A DNA stretch of 64,000 nt from Salvelinus alpinus (taxonomy: Eukaryota > Chordata > Actinopteri > Salmoniformes > Salmonidae), in contig NC_092120.1 of NCBI RefSeq assembly GCF_045679555.1, positions 11,151,305 to 11,215,304 of the forward strand. The letters run 5' to 3'. The notes under the pieces were generated by a model that was not told the origin of the DNA, ran no database searches, and was given only the letters and a program-made list of their open reading frames with translations. Shown here in pieces: positions 11,636 to 25,512 of the stretch (the stretch's first letter is position 1; each line of letters starts with the position of its first letter). The position numbers and the translations under genes were made by a program.

Positions 11636-12079
11636 CGATTGTCCGTGGTGTTGGTCCGTCAACTGGTCAATCTTGTTTTACGTATCCACAGGAAAGTATT
11701 ATTAAACCGACTTAAGTGCATGCACGCGATGCATACTAACGGGTGTTTACGTGGTTTTGTGCATGTGCCAGGTGATAGACATTCATCTTCAGTGCCTGTG
11801 CTCTAAATAGTTGGGTAAACAAAACTTTCCAGTTGATATTGTCTCAAATTTCGAGCAGCTGAAGAACCAACCGCTAAAGTAAATTCAAATGTAATTTAAA
11901 ATATTCTAGCTTGTAAGGAAAACTGTATATGCATTGTTTGACTGTATACCAAACATTGGGCTCAATGTCTGAGTTTAGGCAATTTTCTGCTCTCCCCCCA
12001 ACAACACACAGCAAATCAGTTTTTCTGATCTACATCCCTCAATACAACCCAGTCCAATAAGCAGGTGATTGATGAGCCT

Positions 12080-13010
12080 AAATGGCAGAGGCTTAAGTCA
12101 CCGTTTCACTTTCCTCAGAACCTCTTTAGTCAGCAGCTTGTTTTATCTGTTGATCTTCTGGTGTCCTGGCATCCATCCCAGGAGAAAGCGATGGAAGTCT
12201 GTCCAGGCAAACATCTCCCTCCACTCTTTCTCCAGGGCAGCAAAGTCCACCTGCTTGTTTACTGATGCCCTCAGTTCTGTGAAGTAGTAGTCCGGCAGGC
12301 TGGGAACCTTCTTTTCAAGCTGTTTCTCCTCTATTTCCTCCAGGAGGTAGACAACATCCTTCATCCACGTACTGAAAGTCCACTGCTGCCACACCCTGCC
12401 CACTAGCAGAAGTTGGCTAGTTTGGCATCTCCGAGAACGATGGTCTTGAAGCGGCATTCATTGAGGATCCTGTCAATCTCCCAGGCAGTTGCTTTGAGCT
12501 GGGAGTCGTCCATGGCATCCAGCTCGTCAGGGCGTGTTTCCAGGTGCCAATAGGTACCTACGGGCCACAGCCCCTCCGGCACCACCCCCAGGAAGAGGCC
12601 ATGGAAGTGGGCCAGCCAGCTGATGCAGGCCCTCATCTCTGCATCCCTAACGCTGGTTCTTCTCTGGTCGAAGCCCACCGCATCCAGGTCCTCCAGAACG
12701 ATCAGCTGTTCGTCCCCGTATGAACAAGCAGCCAGAGAGGATGGCATTCGACATCCATCATTGGTGGAGTAGTTCTGGTACCAGTGTCTCCACTTGGTAG
12801 GACCTCACCTTGCGCATGTGAGACAGGTCTGTGTTCCAGCCTCCAGGGTGCTGGCCTCCTTTGGGAACATGACATGTTTGACAACGAATGAGGGGCGGTA
12901 ACAGCCATCTAAATGGAACTTCACAATCTGGCCTTAGCCGCTCCACAGCGTCTGGATTTTGTCACCAACACGCAGTGCCTTTGCACCACACTCCTGTAGA
13001 ATAAAGGTCC
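12080..13010 (-). pseudogene. Ecdysteroid-kinase-like / CHK-kinase-like phosphotransferase pseudogene
   Basis: Reading the minus strand gives, in order and in changing frames: CGAKALRVGDKIQTLWSG then a stop (12934-12936); [28 protein letters not shown]; then after a frameshift near 12790 a long segment with [27 protein letters not shown] and [11 protein letters not shown], then TAG (12403-12405). After a small deletion near 12350 it continues MKDVVYLLEE, PDYYFTELRASVNKQVDFAA and FHRFLLGWMPGHQKINR. The order (VK..M, LVLEDLD, HGDxKxxN, DF) is that of the EcKinase/DUF1679 kinase-fold family, small-molecule kinases known in insects and also present in fish. The catalytic His of HGD reads Leu. The roughly 0.9 kb is uninterrupted by introns, so it may be a retrocopy, though no poly-A tail is evident. 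It lies head-to-head with capn7. Confidence 0.8.
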
Positions 13011-13429
13011 TGATATTCTTGTTTCATTCTTAAAGACTTTCACCAGACCGAAAAATAACAGGTTAAGTTATGTCAATGTGTCAAAAAAAACTACAGCTTT
13101 TCACAAATACATGTAGATAGAAAAGTGTTGAATGGTGGAATAACAAAGTAAGCATGCACGCACACAGTTTAATTGAATAGGAAATGCAAGTCTATGCGTT
13201 TCACACACATGGAGGAAATTGAACTTCGACAAACTATTTAATTAAGCGCAATCTTTCAGTTCCACACACCGCCATCTCACAAGGGACACAGTCAAAACAT
13301 TAGTTAACAACGCCAATGTGCGTAAAACTCACGATGAACATGTGATGCACGTCGAGTTGTATTGTGTTGTGTTTCGATCATGAATACTCTTCAATGTGGA
13401 CTGGAGATTTACATCAATCAATGGCGAAA

Positions 13430-13793
13430 TACTGCCACCAACTGGATTGGAGTGTAAAAGCTCTCGTCATCGCTGAAGCTACCCGGAAGCTAAATCATGG
13501 AAATCACTTGTTGTTATCGAGCAGAAAGTAGCTCGTCTACTTGCTAGCTGTATATCATAATGATATTGTCAAGGCGGTTGTTTGTATTCCATTCATTTGA
13601 TAATCTTCTCTTAAAAATCTATATTTTGGAACTGTAACTCATTGCTTTGATTTAGTTGTCTGACGTTCTGTCAAGTTCGTCTTGCTAGCTAACGCCGCTA
13701 GCTAACGTTAGTTAGCTAACTTTAGTTCCGAATGACAGGGACAGCCATATTTTCCAGGCTGTATGAAGGCGTTTGAAAAAACGTTAGAACAAA
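13430..13793 (+). promoter_or_regulatory. Inferred capn7 promoter and 5' UTR
   Basis: The 360 bp before the capn7 ATG contain an ETS-type site (ACCCGGAAGC near 13481-13490), several CpGs, and a run of GCTAGC/GTTAGCTAAC words at 13681-13722. There is no clear TATA box. The assignment rests on position; the start site is not determined. Confidence 0.45.
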
Positions 13794-16700
13794 ATGGATT
13801 GCACGGCACTGGAGCACGATGGAGTTAAATTTGCTAAAACTGCTGTCATCTGCGACCAGAATGGAAAATACAACGAGGCTGTCTTCTATTATAAGGTAAC
13901 GTTAAGGACTCTGAATGAAATGGATGTTGTGTAATAATTTGCCACACTACTCATTGGCTTTTACTTTCACCTGCATCTTATGGTCACCCTTGTGAAATAG
14001 ACTAATTGATCACTGATGCACTTTTAGCCTTTAGAAGTGGCATCCCAGTGTTTACACCTGTGTAACAAACGGTATGTATTAAGCCTTTAAGGTGTATCCA
14101 GAAGCTCAAATAATATAGGGTACCTTACTATCGTAGTGGTACTTGACCCATGGTTAAGACACTTGTATTTTGCTACATGAAAATGAATTTGTCATTTTGA
14201 GAGCAATAATGTTGGTGTTGTATGTGATATTAGGAGGCGGCACAAGCCCTGATCTACGCCGGCATGGCAGGGTCTAAACTGGAGGGCATCCAGGATAAAG
14301 TCAATGAGTACCTGGACCGGGTTCAGGCCCTACACAATGCTGGTGAGTCCAACTCAACAGCGTAGGGAAACGGGTGATCCTCCATAACCACTTCTGATCC
14401 AACTTCATTCACTCTCATACTCCATCCAGAATGTTTGGGCCCGTATTCATAAAGCATTGCAGTGAGTAGCCTACAGTGCATTCGGAAAGTATTCAGACCC
14501 CTTGACTTTTTCCACATTTTGTTACGGTGCAGCCTTATTCTAAAATGAATTAATTACATTTTTCCCTCATCAAACTACACACAATACCCCATAATGACAA
14601 AGCAAAAACAGGTTTTTAGAAATGTTTGCAAATGTATTAAAAAACCAGAAATAGCTTATTTACATAAGTATTCAGACCCTTTGCAATGAGACTCAAAATT
14701 GAGCTAAAATTGCAACCTGTTTCCCTTAATCATCCTTGAGATGTTTCTACAACTTGATTGGAGTCCACCTGTGGTAAATTCAATTGATTGGACATGATTT
14801 GGAAAGGCACACCTGTCTATATAAGGTCCCACAGTTGACAGTGCAAGTCAGATCAAAAACTAAGACAGGATTGTGTCAAAGCATAGATCTGGGGACACAT
14901 TTCTGCAGCATTGAAGGTCCCCAAGAACACAGTGGCCTCCATCATTCTTAAATGGAAGAAGTTTGGAACCACCAAGACTTCCTAGAGCTGGCCGCCCAGC
15001 CAAACTGAGCAATCAGGGGAGAAAGGCCTTGGTCAGGGAGGTGACCAAGAAGCTCCAGAGTTCTTTCTGTGGAGATGGGAGAACCTTCCAGAAGAACAAC
15101 CATCTCTGCAGCACTCCACCAATCAGGCCTTTATGGTAGAGTGGCCAGACGGAAGCCACTTCTCAGTAAAAGGCACATGACAGCCCGCTTGGTGTTTGCC
15201 AAAAGGCACCTAAAGTACTCTCAGACCATGAGAAACAAGATTCTCTGGTCTGATGAAACCAAGATTGAACTCTTTGGCCTGAATGCCAAGCGTCACGTCG
15301 AAAGGAAACTAGGCACCACTCATCACCTGGCCAATACCATCCCTACTGTGAAGTGTGGTGGCAGCATCATGCTGTGGGGATGTTTTTCAGCAGCAGGGAC
15401 TGGGAGACTAATCAGGATTGAGGGAAAGATGATAACTCCTTGATGAAAACCTGCTCCAGAGAGCTCAGGACCTCAGACTGGGGCGAAGGTTCACCTTCAA
15501 ACAGGACAATGACTCTAAGCACACAGCCAAGACAACGCATGAGTGGCTTCGGGACAAGTCTATGAATGTCCTTGAGTGGCCCAGCCAGAGCCATCTCTGG
15601 AGAGACCTGAAAATAGCTGTGCAGCGACGCTCCCCATCCAACCTGACAGAGCCTGAGAGGATCTGCAGAGAATGGGAGAAACTCCCCAAATACAGGTGTC
15701 CCAAGAAGACTTGAGGCTGTAATTGCTGCCAAAAGTGCTTCGACAAAGTACTGAGTAAAGGGTCTGAATACTTATGTAAATGTCATATTTCAGTTTTATT
15801 TTATACATTTGCCAACCTATTTGTGCTTTGTCATTATGGAGTATTGTGTGTAGATTGAGGGGTGGAAAAAGTCAAGGGGTCTGAATACTTTCGAATGCAC
15901 TGTATCTAGTCCTTAGCCTATCTAATGTTGGATCACAGTAAACTTAGTGAGTTTCCTTCTGAGTCATTCTTTCCATGACCTACCGAACAGCTTACACTTC
16001 ACTTCACTTGTTTGTGCATGTTTGTGTGAGATGTGAGGGCCTTCGCTTGTGTTTATGAAACTGGCCCACAGATTGAGTTTGAGTTTATTTTTATAGGGAC
16101 AGTGCACATTAATCAACATTTCAGTAAAAGCGACGGTTTTAGCCAGCCGGCAAATTTTCAACCGCAGTCCCTGTGCAGGCTATTAAAAACAATTACAATA
16201 ACAATACAGACAAACAATGAGCAGTGAGCACATGCAGAGCAACATAGGACAAGCAACACATAGCAGACAGAGCAATAGCACAAAAAGCAAAATACATAAA
16301 AGCAACAAAGGGTGTGTGGGTATGTCCCGTTAAGTTGGAGAGTGGGTGTGACTCAGGTTCATACTATACGGTTGCCCGGGCCTAAAAGCCTCTTAATATC
16401 TCTGTCGCTCATGAGGGACATGTTACTGTATTCAAGTTGATATGAGGCACTAGCCTTATTTGGGTAGAGGAAACCTCTCATTGTTTCCAGTGTTTCTCAA
16501 TGCTGTAGTTGGCAGTAGCTATCCTAACATATCCACATCACCTCAAATATATAACACCTATATTTCCCTCATCCAGTTATTTTCTTAGTCAGCCTCTCAT
16601 TGAGGATATCCTAGCGGTTGTAGCGTTGGGCCAGTAACCTAAAGGTTGCTGATTTGAATACCTGAGCTGGCAAGGTGAAAAATTGGTCGGTGCCCTTGAG

Positions 16701-19700
16701 CAATGCACTTAACCCTAATTTGCTCCAGGGGCGCCATACTACTATGGCTGTAAAACAACAACATTTGTCTGCACCTATCCAGTGTATGTGAAAATATATA
16801 TATTTTTAATGTTCCGTTGTGTCCTACTTACCTTTGACCCCATGCAGTTCAAGCTCAAAGTAGCGATCCTCTGAAGAGCAAGCAGCAGGTGGATCTGGAG
16901 CGGGCCCACTTCCTGGTCACCCAGGCCTTTGAGGAGGATGAGAAGGGCAATGGGGACGAGGCCATCGAGCTCTACACACAGGCCGTGGAACTCTGCATCC
17001 AGACGGTAGGGGCTGCTTAGGAAAGACCCAGGCTTCTTTTAGGCCCACTGCGAGACTACAGAGGCAACATTCACCACCAATGCTCTTGTATTGAGCAAAA
17101 CAACAAAATTAGCTATACTCTCTGCTATTCAGACCACTGTATCAAACATTTATACAGGATGTTAATTCCTGGGTCATCACCAGGTCCAATGGAGGTGTAG
17201 TCAGGAACAGGTATAAGAACTGTTTATTTGGATTAGGCCATGAACAGATTGATGCACCACTAGCCTTCATTGTATGTATTGACATCTCTCTTGATCTAGT
17301 CTCTAGGGTACATAATTTGTGGCAGGTGTCAAGTGTAACCCCCCCCCCACTCCTTTTCTCCCACTTTCTCACAGTCTCATGATACGACAGACCAGGGGCT
17401 GCAGGGCAAACTGAAGCAGCTGGCTCGTCAGGCCCTCGATAGGTAAGGTCATTCTCCCCTCCTCTCTATAGTGTAATATTTCTACATTTCTAATGTTGTA
17501 TACAGTGCATTTGGAAAGTATTCAGACCCTTGACTTTTCCCACATTTTGTTAAGTTACAGCCTTATTTTTAAATGGATTAAATACATACATATTTTCATC
17601 AATCTACACACAATACCCCATAATGACAAAGCGAAACAGGTTTAGACATTTTTGCAAATGTATTACAAATAAAAAAAACTGAACTTATTTACCCTTTGCT
17701 CTGAGACTCGAAATTGAGCTCAAGTGCATCCTGTTGCCATGGATCATCCTTGAGGTGTTTCTACAACTTGGAATCCACCTGTGGTACATTCAATTGATTG
17801 GAAATGATTTGGAAAGGCACACATCTGTCTATATAAAGGTCCCACAGTTGACAGTGCATGTCAGAGCAAAAACCAAGCCATAAGGTCGAAGTAATTTTCC
17901 GTAGAGCTCCGAGACAGGATTGTGTCAAGGCTTTCAATGTCTGCAGAATTGAAAGCCCCCAAGAACACAGTGGCCTCCATCATTCTTAAATGGAAGAAGT
18001 TTGGAACCACCAAGACTTCCTAGAGCTGGCCGCCTGGACAAACTGAGCAATCGGGGGAGAAGGGCCTTGGTCAGGGAGGTGACCGAGAACCCGATGGTCA
18101 CTGACAGAGTTCCCAAGAAGACTCAAGGCTGTGATTGCTGCCACAGGTGCTTTAACAAAGTACTCGGTAGAGGGTCTGATTACTTATGTTAATGTGATAT
18201 TTACGTTTTTTATTTTTAATACATTTTCTAAAAACCTGTTTTTGCTTTGTCTTTATGGGGTATTGTGAGTAGATTGATACGTATTTGTTACGTACGCCTC
18301 TAGGAAGAGGGAACGCAACACCCTGCTACAACTCAACTCCCCGTGGCGTGAAAGATGAATGGGATTGTAGGTGCGAGTAAGGATGACAAAGGCAGAGAAT
18401 TTACCGTTTACAGGGAATTTATTCCGTCACACGGTAATTTTGGGAAAAAGAGGCTGGACGAAAGCAAAGAAAGTAAAAGTTAACGAGCCCCCTCTCCTAC
18501 CTTACCTGCCTACCCACTACTTACCTAACTAGCCCCACCTGGTGCGCTAACCAAAATACAGGGGGTGGTCCGCCCAGGTCTTACCTAGTGTGCATAGACA
18601 GTAAATACTACGGGTTATGTATGCCCGCAGGCCTCTTGCTTAAGCACACCCTAGGTGCCTTCCCCTTCCCCCCTGGGAATAAATTAAACAGAATAAAAAC
18701 GTAAGTAAACAATTTCAAGAATCAAAAACACTGCGTCCTATTGACACACCCATACCTCAGATCAGCGGCACAAACCAAACTTAACACAAACCTGTCTCTC
18801 AGCAACAACCAACACAGGACATAACCATCAGCTCTCTCTCAGCAACAACCAACACAGGACATAACCATCAGCTCTCTCTCAGCAACAACCAACACAGGAC
18901 ATAACCATCAGCTCTCTCTCAGCAACAACCAACACAGGACATAACCATCAGCTCTCTCTCAGCAACAACCAACACAGGACATAACCATCAGCTTTCTCTC
19001 AGCAACAACCAACACAGGACATAACCATCAGCTCTCTCTTAACAAGAGAACACTGGCTTTTCTAGCTTCAGAAGGAGTCTGTAATGGGATACAGCTGTAT
19101 CCTCTGACGAGAGGGTGGGGTCAGTTCCAATTAGCAATGGGGCCGACCAATCAGCTGCTTGGGGGAAGCCATTTCATGAAAAACAAACATACAAACAAAA
19201 CCACAACACAGAAACTGGGGAACGTAACAGTATTTAAAAAAATCCATTTTAGAATAAGGCTGTAACTTAACAAAATGTGGAAAAAGTCAAGGGGTCTGAA
19301 TACTTTCCGAATGTGCTGTAAATGATCAAGGAACACCAACCCGACTGACCAACCAACCACTTTGTTTCTCTCCAGGGCGGAGGGGCTGAAGGAGTCCCAG
19401 TCCGCCAGTCCCTTAGCCCAGTCACCACAGGACAGGCCGGGGCCCTCAGGGGCCAAACCTAGTGGGGGGCCTTGCCCCGTCAGACAGTTCTTCCCCCTTG
19501 GACCTGACTTCTCCCTCCAGAACCGTCCCCAGCCAGTCAGGCCGGTCCAGTCCAGCGAGCCTCAGGGTCAGCGCTACACCTCAGAAGAGATCGAGGTGCT
19601 CAGGTGAGCAGGCTGGGATCTATCTGGACTCTGGAGAATCATAGAACATGGTCAACACATTGAGTTTAGGCACCCAAGAAGCAATGATCTGTGGTTCCAT

Positions 19701-22700
19701 AATAATCCCCATTTCCCTCGGAGCATAATGCCAGTGTGTGACTGGTTTTTCTAAAGGTTAGCTAGTAACACACCTTTGTTTGGTTGAAGGTTCAGGTTTG
19801 ACTCTCGTCTACATTTTCACCTGCTGGGTAAGGTACACATGTTACATTTCTCCTGATTCTCCTCTCCTCCTTTCCAAATAGGAGCACGTCCAAGATCAAC
19901 AGCATACCCTTCGTCCCCTTCATGAGCGTGGACCTGAAGGAGAGATTTGCCTTTCCTGTTCCATTCTCGTAAGTCAGGATATTCTTGGCCGAGTTAAAAA
20001 AGCTCCTTAGTAAGTGGGTGTACAGATTGTAGAATACAGACATGATACATTTCTACTGACAACCAATTTCCATCTGAAAGCAGATACTAGATGGAGTGCC
20101 GCTTGATTGCATCAGCTGTTAATTTGTGATTAACGTCAGACTTTTTATTCTCTGTGGATGTTTCCCAGGGACAAACTAGGCAAGCTGGCCCTGTCTCCCA
20201 AGCAGAGAACCATCTTCTCCCGCTGGGTTCGCCCTGACGAGATCTGCAATAACCCCACCATGATCTTATCTGTATCCAGCTTCAGCATCAAACAGGTCCA
20301 GCCACACACACAGCCGCCAATATTCAATATCAATAATCAAGACCAAAATGAACCCTGTAAAATACATCATTATTTAAGGTGTAGACCACTAAGAGTGCAG
20401 TAGCTATATGAGTTGTATTGGAATTGACTCATCATCAGATGGCGCCACTTGTACTTATGTTTTGTCTGATAAAACCTACCTACTTTATAGATAATCTGCT
20501 CTATACTGAATACCTGTCAATGTGACGGATAAAACTGACAGATTCACCTCCCATCCTGGTGGTCGGATGTCAGTCTCATACTCTTAATGTTAATCACCAA
20601 CTCTCTCCTGTTAGACGGTGGTGTCTGACTGCTCGTTCGTGGCGTCGTTAGCCATCAGCGCTGCCTATGAGCGACGCTACAACAAGAAGCTCATCACCAG
20701 CATCATCTACCCCCAGAACCGGCGCGGGGAGCCAGAGTATAACCCCTGTGGGAAGTACATGGTGAAGCTTCACATCAACGGTGTGCCCAGAAAGGTAACA
20801 CACTGCAGAACCTGGGACTTGGTTCCACTGGTGCTCAATGTCATTGTGAGATAAGCTAGCAAACCTCACTCTCTAAATGACTAGACTGTCACTGTAAAGC
20901 TGCCATGTCTTTGACAGTGTCTACCAATGGGTTGTATTGTTGTAAGTGTTCCCCCTCCTGTTCCCTGCAGGTCATTATAGACGACTTCCTGCCATGTGGT
21001 CAGAATGGAGAGCTGCTGTGTTCCTACTCCAGCAACAGGAACGAGCTGTGGGTCTCCCTCATAGAGAAGGCCTACATGAAGGTGATGGGAGGCTACGACT
21101 TCCCCGGCTCCAACTCGGTGAGGGAGTTCCCCCTGTGAAAGTACTACCCCTTTTGCACTGGGCTCTGTCCAATAGCCAAACGTGCAACTCAATTATCTGC
21201 TTTGGCTACATCTCCTTGTCTCCTACTGAATTGATATGAGAGAAGCGAATGTTTCACTTTGGAGAATGTTTCAGAGCTAACAACAGTTCCCTCAAATTCA
21301 CAGCGTGGGCTAAATTCCACATTTCATCCATTGTGCGTGATTGGACAGTTGGCTCTTGTTATTGATGTTCTCTATAGTGTGATCTCTATTCGTTCTGTCT
21401 TATTGTATTGTAGAACATCGATCTGCACGCACTCACTGGCTGGATCCCAGAGCGTATCGCCATGCATTCAGACAATCAGTCATTCATCAAGGACGACACC
21501 TTCCGCATGCTCTACCAGAGGTGAGACACGCAGACACAAACACACACTCATTAATTCACCCATGCACACACTTAAGGGCCTACATAGTCCATCTGCTCTG
21601 TAGAATTCACACATACAGTACACACCAAGAGATATGACTCACAGATTCGTACACATTTGAAACACTTTATTTGAATCCACAAATCGTATTACATTTGTAA
21701 AAAGATACACACACACACCGAGTAATGCCACTAATCCATCCTCCAGTCAGGTAGTGATTTTTCATGATTACCTTTGCTGCCAGATGGTAATAGACATGGT
21801 TATCAATACCTCAGAGTTTGGTCTCCTAGCCAAGATAGCTGACCTACTACTCTCACATCCCCCTCTCCTCTCATGACAGGTTTCACCGGGGCGATGTCCT
21901 AATCACCACGGCAACGGGGGTGATGACAGAGGAGGAGGGCGAGAGGTGGGGCCTTGTGCCAACGCATGCCTACGCTGTCCTGGATATCCGGGAGCACAAA
22001 GTAAGTGTTAGTGTTAACTTAGCATAACCACTCATAGTTGTTACAGTAGCTTGTTAGCATAACCACTCATAGATGTTACAGTACCTTGTTAGCATAACCA
22101 CGCACAGATGTTACAGTAGCTTGTTAGCATAACCACTCATGGTTGTTACAGTAGCTTGGTTAGCATAACCATTCATGGTTGTTTCAGTAGCTTGGTTAGC
22201 ATAACCATTCATGGTTGTTTCAGTAGCTTGGTTAGCATAACCACTCATAGTTGTTACAGTAGCTTGGTTAGCATAACCATTCATGGTTGTTTCAGTAGCT
22301 TGGTTAGCATAACCACTCATAGTTGTTACAGTAGCTTGGTTAGCATAACCACTCATGGTTGTTTCAGTAGCTTGGTTAGCATAACCTCTCACAGATGTTA
22401 CAGTAGCTTGTTAGCATAACCACTCATGGTTGTTACAGTAGCTTGTTAGCATCACCACTCATGGTTGTTACAGTAACTTGGTTAGCATAACCACTCATGG
22501 TTGTTACAGTAGCTTGTTAGCATAACCACTCATGGTTGTTACAGTAGCTTGTTAGCATAACCACTCATGGTTGTTACAGTAGCTTGTTAGCATAACCACT
22601 CATGGTTGTTATAGTAGCTTGGTTAGCATAACCACTCATGGTTGTTACAGGAGCTTGTTAGCATAACCACTCATGGTTGTTACAGTAGCTTGTTAGCATA

Positions 22701-25481
22701 ACCACTCATGGTTGTTACAGTAGCTTGTTAGCATAACCACTCATGGTTGTTACAGTAGCTTGTTAGCATAACCACTCATGGTATACATGTAGCATGATCT
22801 GTTTTATTTGTATCTGGTCAATTTCATTTATGTCTTTGGTATTTTATTAGGCTCCCCATTAGCTGTTGCAAAAGCAGCAGCTATTCTTCCTGGGGTCCAC
22901 ATGAAACATGACATCATACAGAACATTAATAGACAAGAACAGCTCAAGGACAGAACTACATAAAACATTTTTTAAAAGGCACACGTAGCCTACATGTCAA
23001 TGCATACACACATCTACGTCAAATAGGGGAGAGGCGTTGTGCCGTGAGGTGTTGCTTCATCTGTTTTTTTAAAACCAGGTTTGCTGTTTATTTGAGCAAT
23101 ATGAGATGGAACAGAGTTCCATGCAATAATCGCTTTATGTAATATTGTACGCTTTCTTGAATTTGTTCTGGATTTGGGGATTGTGAAAAGACCCCTGGTG
23201 GCATGTCTGATGGGGTAAGTGTGTGTGTGTCGGAGCTGTGTAAGTTCAACTCTTAGCCAAGAGAGACTGGCATGCATAGTATTTATATCAGCCCTCTGAT
23301 TACAATGAAGAGCGAAACGTGCCGCTCTGTTCTGGACCAGCTGCAGCTTAACTAGGTCTTTCCTTGCAGCACTGGACCACACGACTGGACAATAATCAAG
23401 ATAAGACAAAACTAGAGCCTGCAGAACTTTGTAACTTTGCGCATCATTAATAGTGTTCTGCCTGCATGCTAAGCTTCTTTGCCATTTGATCTGGCTCTCA
23501 GGGGAAGCGATTCCTGCAGCTGAAGAACCCGTGGAGCCACCTGAGGTGGAAAGGCCGCTTCAGTGAACGGGACGAGAAAAACTGGACCCCAGAACTTCTC
23601 AAATACCTCAACTTTGACCCCAAGACCGCACAGAAGTTTGATAACGGCGTGTTCTGGATCACGTTTGAGGACCTGTGCCAGTACTATGATGTCATCTACC
23701 TGAGCTGGAGCCCCGCCCTGTTCAGAGAGTCTTCCTGTATCCACAGGTCAGTCAACAACAGCCCTATTCTATCTCCCACAAGGGTCTGTTATACCTATAA
23801 ATACCTACTGTACGGTGCATTAGGAAATTATTCAGACCCCTTGACTTTTTCCACATTGTTACGTTACATCCTCATTCTAAAATTGATTAAATAGTTTTTT
23901 CCTATCATAAATCTACACACGATACCCCATAATGACAAAGCAAAAACAGGTGTTTAGAAATTTTACAAATAAAAAAAACGGAAATATCACATTCAGACCC
24001 TTTACTCAGTACTTTGTTGAAGCACCTTTGGCAGCGATTACAGCCTCGAGTCTTCTTGGGTATGACACTATAAGCTTGGCACACCTGTATTTGGGGAGTT
24101 TCTCCCATTCTTCTCTGCAGATCCTCTCAAGCTCTGTCAGGTTGGATGGGGAGCGTTGCTGCACAGCTATTTTCAGGTCTATCCAAAGATGTTCGATCAG
24201 GTTCAAGTCTGGGCTCTGGCTGGGCCACTCAAGGACATTCAGAGACTTGTCCCGAAGCCACCACGCTTCCCCGTAAGGATGGTGCCAGGTTTCCTCTAGG
24301 CCTGAAGCTTGGCATTCAGACCAAATAGTTCAATTTTGGTTTCATCAGACCAGATAATTTTTGTTTCTCATGGTCTGAGTCCTTTAGGTGCCTTTTGGCA
24401 AACTCCAAGCGGGCTTTTTACTGAGAAGTGGCTTCCGTCTGGCCACTCTACCATAAAGGCCTGATTGGTGGAGTGCTGCAGAGATGGTTGTTCTTCTGGA
24501 AGGTTCTCCCATTTCCACAGAAAGAACTCTGGAGCCTCTTGGTCACCTCCCGAACCAAGGCCCTTCTCCCCCGATTGCTCAGTTTGGCTGGGCGGCCAGC
24601 TCTTTAAGAATGATGGAGGCCACTGTGTTCTTGGGGACTTTCAATGCTGCAGACATTTTTTGGTAGACTTCCCCAGATCTGTGCCTCGACACAATCCTGT
24701 CTCAAAGCTCTACATACAATTCCTTTGACCTCATTGCTTGGTTTTTGCTCTGACATGCCCTGTCAACTGTTGTACCTTATATAGACAGGTGTGTGCCTTT
24801 TCATTTTCAATCAATTACATTTACCACAGGTGGACTCCAATCAAGTTGTAAAAACATCTTAAGGATGATCAATGGAAACGGGATGCACCTGAGCTCAATT
24901 TCGAGTCTCATAGCAAATGTTCTAAATACTTATGTAAATAAGGTATTTCAGTTTTTTTGCAAAACATTCTAAAAACCTGTTTTCGCTTTGTCAGTATGGG
25001 GTATTGTGTGTAGATTGAATAAAAATAAATCCTCATCAATCAATTTTAGAATAAGTCAAGCGGTCTGAATACTTTCCGAATGCACTGTATGTGTATAAAA
25101 AATACACGTGTATGATATGTGAAGTATATTTCTGGTTCTGTGTGTCCCTGCAGTACCTGGGATGGGAAGCAGGGCCCGGTGAAGGATGCCTACAGCCTGG
25201 CCAACAACCCTCAGTACCGGCTGGAGGTGACCTGTCCTGCAGGGGGCACCGCTGTCTGGGTGCTGCTGACCAGACACATCACTGACAAGGTGCACACACT
25301 GTCTGTCTGGCTGTCCACCACCACACAGTATCAGACAATGTCCCATTTTCTCCCATAGAAACAATAATCACTCTGTTTTTGTCCTTTTGATGTTCAGGAT
25401 GACTTTGCACAAAACAGGGAGTTCATCACCTTGGTGGTTTACAAGACAGAGGGAAAGAAAGTTTACTACCCTGGTGAGTTT

Positions 25482-25512
<31 letters not shown>

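Larger units (their letters stand above)
17501..19320 (+). mobile_element. Tc1-like transposon with internal deletion and nested LTR, capn7 intron 4
   Basis: It starts TACAGTGCATTTGGAAAGTA and ends CCGAATGTGCTGTA. The transposase region is largely deleted: helix-turn-helix-like pieces around 17990-18090 run directly into the C-terminal segment at about 18110-18190. The 3' part is interrupted by a solo LTR (18286-19229) and resumes with TTTTAGAATAAGGCTGTAAC. It is a dead copy. Confidence 0.9.

Noticed and set aside
22111..22419. Repetitive proteins ([11 protein letters not shown] and [12 protein letters not shown])
   Set aside because: Both strands of the intronic 35/36-bp minisatellite are open by chance; no gene context.
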